DNA of 64,000 bases. Source: Closterium sp. NIES-65 (taxonomy: Eukaryota > Streptophyta > Zygnematophyceae > Desmidiales > Closteriaceae). The notes beneath the pieces were generated by a model. The model had not been told where the DNA came from, did no database searches, and saw only the letters and a program-made list of their open reading frames with translations. The stretch spans positions 2,604,001 through 2,668,000 of the forward strand of contig CANXME010002068.1 of assembly GCA_948144175.1 (NCBI GenBank), in the 5' to 3' direction. Positions 56,661 to 64,000 of this stretch are shown here, one piece after another. The position numbers and the translations under genes were made by a program. Positions within the stretch are counted from its first letter, which is position 1. Each line of letters begins with the position of its first letter.

Positions 56661-58388
56661 TGGGTTTACTATGAATACGCAATAACTGTTCAGCTATTTG
56701 GAATCTAAGGTTACAGGGTTATGAAAGGCGTTATATAAATTCAATGGGACATATTAGACTTTAGTTTTTCAATCATACTAGTAAATGAAAAAAAAATAAC
56801 TGAACTTAATAATAAACTATTTGACACTTCTGAGAGATCTGATTAAAGAGAGATACTATGGGTTGTTGCTATATAGTGGTGCAAGTTACATTTCTTGAAG
56901 CAAAACGCAAAACCTCTTTGAACATGCCTCTAGATTTGTGGGTTGAAAAATACCGTCTTTTGCTACATTTGAAAGTTTTAGTCCACTCTATGTTATTGTT
57001 TAGTCTAATGCAAGAGTCCAGTTGTCTTATTACGGTTGGTCCTAATGTACACTATAATTGTCTCTACAATTTTGTATTTTTTTAATCATTCTAGCCCTGA
57101 AGTATTCACCTATTTCATCAGCACGGCCACTTTGTATCATTAATGCGACTGCGCAAAATGATAACTCGTAATAAGGGGTTGCAATTATTGCATATCGAGA
57201 GTGTCAGATTTTTTCTTACCCAAAAGCAAGAAATAAAAAGGGATCCAAAACTGCTTTATAAGAAATACGCATAGTGACCAGACCGTGATTGCGGGTGTAG
57301 TGCAAGTTGCGCTCCATAGGATTGAGAAATATGAAAAACGAGGGAGCGCGATGCGAGGTTTGTTGACAGGCTTGAGAAAATTTTGAGAGTCGTCGCATCG
57401 CACAATTATATTCGCAACCAGTCTCCCACCATTGTTGGGTTTGGGCTGTCGCACAAAAAGGGACAAATTTCAAAGGGAAACATGACTGCAATGTAATTAT
57501 TGGTGCCATGTCATTGCCTGCAGCAGAAATGGCAGGAAGAAGTTTAATATCTGAACCTCAACGGTCTACTGAAGTGGAACGAGTTTTTACGGTCTGCGTC
57601 CGGAAAATGAGCCGCAAACAAAAGTTTCAGCTGAAAATTCTACTGCGTGGTTCATTTCGGTTACAACCCTTGTGATGTGTATCGAAATCTATAGGCATGT
57701 CAGCAAACTGATTTGTACCCAAACCCCAGGGCTGCAAAACGATAGTTCTAGACCCCATAAAAACCGAATGAAGTAACTTAGTTGAAAAGCAGGTGTCGCA
57801 ACCATTCCCACACCGAATGATGTTTTGCCTATACACTTGGTAATTGTTACGTCTGCAGAGGCACACTGTCGATTCAGGAACCCTGGTCAAACTTCCCGCC
57901 TCGTATTCTCTCGTGGGCGGGAAATTCTTCTCATCACAAAGGGGGTGGTTCGGGCTGACAGGAATTCAACCTCATTGCTGCGGAGATAACTACTACAGTG
58001 GGAGCTAGACTACGGGCTAGGTACGAGTGCTCGTGTGATCTCTCGTTCTAACAAATCCGGCACAAACGTTCTCGAGAGTGATTATGCCATTATCTCAAAA
58101 CTGCATGTAGAAGTTCCACGAGATTTTGAAATATCAAACATCGAGTAGCGCGGTGCAAACATAGTCGACACGATTGAGCAAAATTCGAGATTCGTGTCGT
58201 GCGATTATTTCCTGGTTGCGATTTTGCTATCAGACAGGGCCAAAAATGGCGGAGCTGATACAACGAGATTTTTCCCGCGCGTGCCTTCACGTTTTGCCAG
58301 CTCAGCCAAGAAAAGGTTGAAGGCACCACAGTCTGTACTGAACGAAAGTGACCTCCGCACCGCTAGTGCAGTGACCGAGAACTCCAGC
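56661..58388. other. AT-rich unassigned stretch with a diverged direct repeat
   Basis: About 1.7 kb, strikingly AT-rich against the flanking elements. No frame shows a domain I recognise. A diverged repeat of about 120 bp occurs at about 57290-57420 and 58100-58215 (shared gaaatatnaaa, gagnagcgcg, ttgagnaaaatt and cgcacnattat blocks). A short minus-strand Copia-C LTR end lies between the two copies (57979-58052). It may be a remnant of an unknown element or host intergenic DNA. Confidence 0.45.
57979..58052 (-). repeat. Copia-C LTR end fragment (C3)
   Basis: 74 bp that read on the minus strand as ...gatcacacgagcactcgtac, then ctagcccgtagtctagct and ending in atctccgca. These are the last bases of a Copia-C LTR as seen at 36470-36539 and 54910-54983. 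There is no adjoining element sequence. It is a short relic. Confidence 0.78.
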
Positions 58389-58631
58389 ATACTCAGCATC
58401 CCTAGAAGCTAGCCATTTGTCCCTATCTGGTCCAGCTAATGCCTCCTCCATGCTAGCTGGTTCCTCTGGTGCAGGGGCAAGAAAACAGTACGCAGGCTCA
58501 TCCTCCTCATCCGGGTCATAGCCATGCGGTAGAATCAGCAATGCCTCCTCAGTCCCAAGCTGCTTCTCCGCTACATCAGCTCCTGCAGTCAGCTTCTTAG
58601 TAGCCATACGGGTACGTCCTGGCCTGGAGAC
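58389..58631 (-). mobile_element. Copia-B copy 7 (B7) pol fragment
   Basis: Minus-strand Copia-B sequence from the linker/RT boundary: VSRPGRTRMATKKLTAGADV, then ILPHGYDPDEEDEPAYCFLA and EEALAGPDRDKWLASRDAEY. It ends on the left in the unassigned AT-rich DNA. On the right it is interrupted by the B8 5' LTR at 58632 (left TSD copy gagac, 58627-58631). The remainder of B7 should continue beyond B8, outside the window. Confidence 0.85.
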
Positions 58632-59724
58632 TGTTGGGTGCAAATTCACATTGCACGACATCCTGCCGTCTGTTTGTACGAGTATGCGTGTGCGAATGCA
58701 TTTGGGTATGAATTGAATGTTCGTGTGTTTGTTTGCTTTCGCAATTTTCGCTTGAAGCATTTGCAGGTACTCGCGCATTGTGCGTTTCAGCATAACATTC
58801 TACGCGCTATGAACAGTACAAGCAGAAAGGACGAGCTCGCAAAGGAACCCAAGATGGAAGCTTTGCGGTTCGGCTTACTTGATTGCGCAGATTCAGTTCT
58901 ATCCAACTCGAAATTGTACTGTTTTGTTTGGTTGACTATAGTGTAGCAGGGCAGGCACTATAGGGGTACAATTTAGGTGAAGGTTGGATATTGTTTGTCT
59001 GTATCTGCATGCTACAGGGCCAGGGGAAACCAGCAGAACCAGCATTTGGCTGGTTGGGCAAAGACAAAACAGGTTCTGTTTTTAGGACCTGAACCTGGTT
59101 GTTGTTTTCCCAGGTTGGAAAAACAGAACCAGAGGTCGTTTACCAACCTACCACCTGCTGTTTTGTCTAGCCAGGTTGGTTCTGTTGCTTGGAATTATTT
59201 GGGATCATCCCTGGTTGTTCCCAGGTTGATTCCCAAGGTCCTTCCTAGCTAGAACTATGTATTCTTTCTCTGTTTGTACCTGAATATAGTGAAATTGATT
59301 CGAGCGAATTCCTCCCTTCCTGGAATTTCGTTTCTACGCGGTGCGACGGCGGAATGCTACCCGAGTCAACGCTAGTACGCTAGCTCTCCAACGCTAGGCA
59401 AATGCTGTCCGAGCCATAACTTCGTAATGGCAAAACTTTTCGCGAGGCAACTTGGCTTATTTTAAAGCTCTTAGAGTGAGCTTCGATATAGGAAATTCTC
59501 AGCTTAATCCGATCGACGGTCTGCACGATACGCTGCGCGACGTTCAAGGTACTCTTGCTGTTTTGACTAAGTCCCTCTTGATCCCTCTCTCTACAAACTC
59601 GGACCCGAGGATAGGGGCTGGTCTTGTACCAGGCACCCAAGGACCCTTGGAGGTGACCCCGAGGAGAGGTTTTAAGTGTGATAAAGTCTTAATAGCTTGA
59701 GTTTATTAGGCCCTTACACCAACA
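58632..59724 (+). repeat. B8 5' LTR
   Basis: 1,093 bp, TGTTGGGTGCAA...CACCAACA, with the conserved ggttctgttttt/aaaaacagaacc hairpin. Confidence 0.94.
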
Positions 59725-59770
59725 AGCTGGTACCAGAGCTGCGTTATAGTGATCCTCGTTATAGGTAGCT

Positions 59771-62760
59771 ATGGCGGGCAACACCTCGGCGGTAGCTGGT
59801 GAATCTTCAGCCCAAGATCGTAGCGGCAGCCAAGATTCTGGTGTTTCTGCGCCAAGGGGAGCGCGAACAAGCCAGGGCTCGCTGATGAAGGAGGTGCTGA
59901 AAAACTTCACCGTCGAGAAGTTCAATGATGAGGGCTATGATGATTGGGCCTGGAAAATGCAACTTTATTTCCGTCAGATCGGTTTGCTGAAGCTAATGAT
60001 TGGGGAGGAGCCTAGATCGAGTGACCCCGCCCTTCAGGAAGATTGGGACGAGCGCGCCTCGGCTGGCTACTACTTGATGTCGCAAAGTTTGGAGCTGAAC
60101 CAGCGTCACCACGTCATGCACCTGCTGTCGGAGGTTGAGTGCGGTCCGAAGGCGTGGACGGTGTTGAAGGAGCTGCACGCCCCGACCTCCGTTGTTGCAA
60201 CATTGATGCTGGAGAGGGAGCTGTCCGCGTTGCGCCTGAGCGAGGGAGAGCCAGTGCAACCTGTCCTGGACAAATTGCGCGACCTCTACGCGAAGTTGGC
60301 GACCGCGGGAATCACCTACCCGGAGCAGACCAAGTGCCTGAAGATGCTCTCGCTGCTGCCGGAATCGTGGCTTCAATTCACGAGCGGATTGAGCCTGCCG
60401 CAGAACCAGAGCTCGTGGACACTCGAGCGGGTGCGGACAAAGATACTAGAGGAGGACTTCCGTCGCCGTCAACTGAGGGGTGGAGACGACGGCAGCAGCG
60501 GCTACGGAATGCAAGGGAGCCGACGTGGCAAAGGACGTGGCTTCGGTGGTGCTGGACGCGGTGCAAAGAAAGACGACGACTCCAACGACCAACAAGGAGG
60601 TACCGGTTGGGGTCGCGGTGCGAAATCTGGACGTGGGGGCAAGTCGGGTGCTGGTGGCAAAATGAAAGGGAGTTGCTGGTATTGTGAGAAGGAAGGGCAC
60701 CCCTGGTTTCTGTGCTATAAGAAACCCGATGGATGGACCCCCCAGAATCGTCACCAGGATGGCGGCGCGCGGAGGAACCAGAAAAACGGCGCCAACATGG
60801 TCGCTGATTCGTCCGACAACAACCCGAAGGGCAACGGCGGTGCGGAGAAGAAGAAGGAGCGCACCGCGGGCCAATTCTTCCATATGGGAGACAAGGGGGA
60901 GCAAGGAGACGCCTCTGCCAAGGTTGGAGCAGAGCTGCACCCCCTGGATTATTGGGTGTTGGACACGGGCGCTGCTTGGACGATGACGCCGCGAAAAGAC
61001 CTAGTGGACCACGTACAAGCTGCACCGATTAACGAGGTGTGCTCCGCCTCTGGACACGCGCTGAAGGTGACTGGTGCGGGACGAGCTGCGTTTAAGGGAG
61101 CGGATGGCAAGCCGGTGGTGCTGCACGACGTTCTCCTTGTTCCTGAACTCAAGGCCAACCTCATCTCCCTCCGTAAGCTTGGCAAGGCTGGGGTGAGCAC
61201 TAGCACGGATGGGGCACGCACTTACAAGGGGAAGCTGGGCAATCGGGTGCTTTGGGATCTGCACGAGAGCAAGGACGTGTACAGATCTATGTGGCAGCTG
61301 CCGGCGCTGGCGTGGCACGGTGGGGGGCAGGCTGGAGAGGGGTCTGCATCCCAGGGGGAGTGAAACGCCGTTGGAGGGGTTGGTGTGAAAGTGTCGGCCA
61401 TATCTGGGGAGACAGATTGGGCAACTGCACACCGACGTTTGGGGCATGTGGCAATGCCTTTGCTGAAGCAACTGGAGAAGGATGGAGCCGTTAAGGGCTT
61501 GAAGCTGAACGGACAACCACCCGATGATAACTGTGAAATTTGCCTCCTTTCAAAGTTCACCCGTTTCCCCTTCCATAGTGTGGCTGGCAGGAGCAAAAAG
61601 CCGTTGGAGCTGGTCCACATGGACTTGGTGGGGCCGCTGCCGGTGCAAGGGCACAAGGGGGAGCGGTACTTCCTAACCATAGTGGATGACTGGAGCAGGC
61701 TAATGTGGGCGTATCCGCTGAAGCAGAAAGATCACGCCGCCTCCACGATTCGGGACGACTGGCTGCCGTTCGTGGAGAAGCAAGCGGAGTGTGTGGTGAA
61801 GCGGATTAGGACAGATCGGGGTGGTGAGTTCCTTGGAGCTGAGATGACGGCCTGGCTCAAGAAGCAGGGCATCCAGAGGGAGCTGACCACGGCTTACACC
61901 CCACAGTCCAACGGTGTAGCAGAACGGGCGAACCGGACAATTCTGGAGACAGCTAGGGCGCTGCTCATAGAATCTGGGCTGGGCAACTTGATGTGGCCCC
62001 ATGCTGTTCGGCACGCTACCGTCGCTAGGAACAGGGTACTCACAAAGGTTGGGGATGACTCGTGGGTGCCGTTGGAGAGGTGGCTTGGGAGGAAGCCGCC
62101 GGTGGACATGCTGAGGGTGTTCGGTTGCATGGCAGTCGCCCACGTCCCCAAGACCTACCGCAGTAAGTTGGGGGCGAGTGCAATCTGGTGTGTGCATTTG
62201 GGGCTGGCTGCTGAGAGCAAGGGATGGCTGCTGTGGGAGCCTTCCAAGGGTGTGTTGTTTGACAGCAGGGATGTGAAGTTTGTTGAAGGCATGATGTATG
62301 GGAGCTGGGAGAAACAGCCGGAGGCCAGGGTGTCCCAGCAGATGGAGCAGATCACCATGCAGCTGGACCTGACTCCTAGTGTGTGGGAGGAGGGAGAGGA
62401 GGCAGCTGCAGAGGGTGGTGATGGAAAGAAGTTACAGGAGGCACTTGCTGGTGGAGAATATGATGTGGAGACTGGCACTAGTGGAGCTGCTCGATCCGAG
62501 GGAGGAGAGCAGCAGCAGGGAAAAACTAAGAAGCCGAAGGATGCTGTTATGAGGGGATGGGAGACACCCGTCTCCAGGCCAGGACGTACCCGTATGGCCA
62601 CTAAGAAGCTGACTGCAGGAGCTGATGTAGCGGAGCAGCAGCTTGGGACAGAGGAGGCATTGCTGATTCTACCGCATGGCTATGATCCGGATGAGGAGGA
62701 TGAACCTGCCTACTGTTTTCTTGCCCCTGCACCAGAGGAACCAGCTAGCATGGAGGAGGC
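59771..62760 (+). pseudogene. B8 gag, protease, integrase and linker region
   Basis: Start MAGNTSAVAGESSAQDRSGS. The knuckle CWYCEKEGHPWFLC is at 60674-60715, and protease WVLDTGAAWTMTPR near 60953. Integrase has HRRLGHVAMP, CEICLLSKFTRFPF, HMDLVGPLPVQG (about 61616), RTDRGGEFLGAE (about 61809) and PQSNGVAERANRTI (about 61901). A Copia-B acidic linker (VWEEGEEAAAEGGDGKKLQE) runs from about 62380 to about 62560. Confidence 0.9.
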
Positions 62761-64000
62761 ATTAGCTGGACCAGATAGGGAGAAGTGGCTGGTTTCCAGG
62801 GATGCTGAGTACCAGAGCCTGCTAGGGAATGGGACATGGGAGCTGGTGGTGCTGCCTGAGGGGAAGAAAGCCATACAGTGCAAGTGGGTGCTAAGGATCA
62901 AGACCGATGACAAGGGACAGGTCACCATCTACAAGAGTAGGCTGGTGGCTAAGGGGTTTATGCAGAAGGAGAAGCGGGACTTCAATGAGATCTTTGCTCC
63001 CACTGCCAAACCCCCTACCCTCCGTGTCTTGTTGTCAGATGCAGCCGTTAGTGGGAAGTTCATTATCCAGATGGACATATCAATGGCATTCCTCAACGGG
63101 ATTTTAGAGGAGGAGGTGTTCATGACGCAGCCACCTGGGTATGAGGATGGTACGGGCAGGGTGTGCAAGCTGAAAAAGTCCATCTACGGCTTGAAGCAGG
63201 CACTGGCTGCTGGTACCAGAAGTTGGCAGCTGTTTTAGAGGACATGGGATTCAGGACCAGCAGCTGTGATGAGAGCCTCTTTCTCAAGGGGGAGGGGGAG
63301 AAGCTGGTGCTGTTTCTGGTCTATGTGGACGACATTCTTCTCTTTAGCAGCAGCATGAAGGAGATCCAGAAGGTGCAGCAGCAGCTGATGGAGAACTTCA
63401 AGTGCAAGAACCTTGGGGAGGTAAAGTACTACCTCGGGATGCACGTGGAGAGGGATCTGGATCACAGGTGGTTGAAGCTGGACCAGGAGAAGTTCATCAA
63501 GGAGCTTGGGGAGAAGTACGGAATTGAGAATGAGCGCAAGGTTGCAACTCCCCTGCCAGCAGAATTCAAGCTTGTGAAAGTTGCAGAGGATGAAGGGGTT
63601 GAAGCCGAGGAGCAGCAGCAATTTCAGTCCTTGGTGGGCAGCCTCTTCTATGCAGCAGTTCACACGAGGCCCGACATCTCTTTCTCGGTTGGGCAGCTGG
63701 CTAGGGTGGTGCAGAATCCATCAGAGGAGCAGGTGGATGCAGCTGAGCGTGTGGTGAAGTATCTGAACTCTCACCCAAGCATTGGAGTTCAATACTCCGC
63801 ATCTGCACAGGGTGAAAGAGAAGGGGGAGAGGCTTGGAGAAGGCAAGCTCTTTCTCACTTGCTTTACCGATGCTACGTGGGCCTCTGAGAAGGAGGATTC
63901 CTCATCAGTGGGAGGATACATCTGCGTAGTTGGATGACGACCGGTTAGTTGGAGGTCAAAGAAGCAGACGGAGACTGCACTCACTTCTGTGGAATCAGAG
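62760..64000 (+). pseudogene. B8 reverse transcriptase and start of RNase H
   Basis: RT reads NGTWELVVLPEGKKAIQCKW, VAKGFMQKEKRDFNEIFAPT and the catalytic LVYVDDILLFSSSMK (about 63315). LGMHVERDLDHRWLKLDQEK and FQSLVGSLFYAAVHTRPDIS follow. RNase H begins around 63850 and is cut by the window edge. Confidence 0.87.

Larger units (their letters stand above)
58632..64000 (+). mobile_element. Copia-B copy 8 (B8), runs off the right edge
   Basis: A plus-strand Copia-B: 5' LTR 58632-59724, primer site TGGTACCAGAGC (59728-59739), gag-pol from 59771 into RNase H at the window end. It is very close to B5 in sequence. It is inserted in B7. About three breaks are seen in the visible coding part. The 3' LTR is outside the window, so age cannot be taken from LTR pairing; similarity to B5 suggests it is also fairly young. 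Confidence 0.93.

Noticed and set aside
57540-57680. Peptide ERVFTVCVRKMSRKQKFQL resembling the hAT transposase C-terminal ERVFS...SRKRNRL motif
   Set aside because: The likeness covers fewer than 20 residues, no other transposase part is visible nearby, and it may be chance.

Overview
The window is a dense nest of LTR retrotransposons. I find no convincing host gene, rRNA, tRNA or CRISPR array. The elements are Ty1/copia (gag-PR-INT-RT-RNase H order) and Ty3/gypsy. Primer-binding sites match plant-type initiator tRNA-Met, and the coding regions are GC-rich. This suggests a green-lineage nuclear genome with a heavy repeat load (a streptophyte alga, bryophyte or other plant). The species cannot be read from the sequence.

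I name the families locally. Copia-A has LTRs of about 128 bp, a long GC-rich repeated leader and a poly-glycine Gag. Copia-B has LTRs of about 1,093 bp and a classic CCHC Gag. Copia-C has LTRs of about 1.0-1.05 kb with internal minisatellites and a different primer site. Copia-E is an older relative of B, Copia-F an old A-like fragment, and Gypsy-D an old gypsy element.

Left half (1-28564): Gypsy-D (17622-28564, + strand) is the oldest layer. A3 (Copia-A related, - strand, right end at 17621) sits in Gypsy-D. B1 (+ strand, right end at 16349) sits in A3. A1 (- strand, 875-15667) sits in the 3' LTR of B1. A2 (+ strand, 6748-14168) sits in A1. Separately, B3 (- strand, 18779-26679) split Gypsy-D, and a solo Copia-B LTR (19374-20473) lies in the 3' LTR of B3. 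Target-site duplications (TSDs) support A1, A2, B2 and B3. A1 and A2 are young: their LTR pairs differ at one site and at none.

Middle (28565-37115): Copia-E runs to about 31915. Then come AT-rich unassigned DNA, the Copia-F fragment, about 1.7 kb of unassigned DNA, and C0, the 5' part of a Copia-C (LTR 35530-36539).

Right half (37116-64000): B4 (with a solo Copia-B LTR inside) abuts C1. C1 is split by B5 (45426-52280), a complete Copia-B with a perfect TSD. The 3' LTR of C1 ends at 54983 and is followed by C2, which carries a solo Copia-A LTR. A 1.7-kb AT-rich stretch follows, then a short B7 fragment split by B8, which runs off the right edge.

The elements do not form a host pathway. Each family encodes its own capsid, protease, integrase, reverse transcriptase and RNase H. 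The most unusual observations are a triple hairpin/T-tract module plus a repeat array in the Copia-A leader, a non-canonical Cys/His finger in Copia-A Gag, a conserved hairpin in Copia-B LTRs, and fast-changing minisatellites in Copia-C LTRs.
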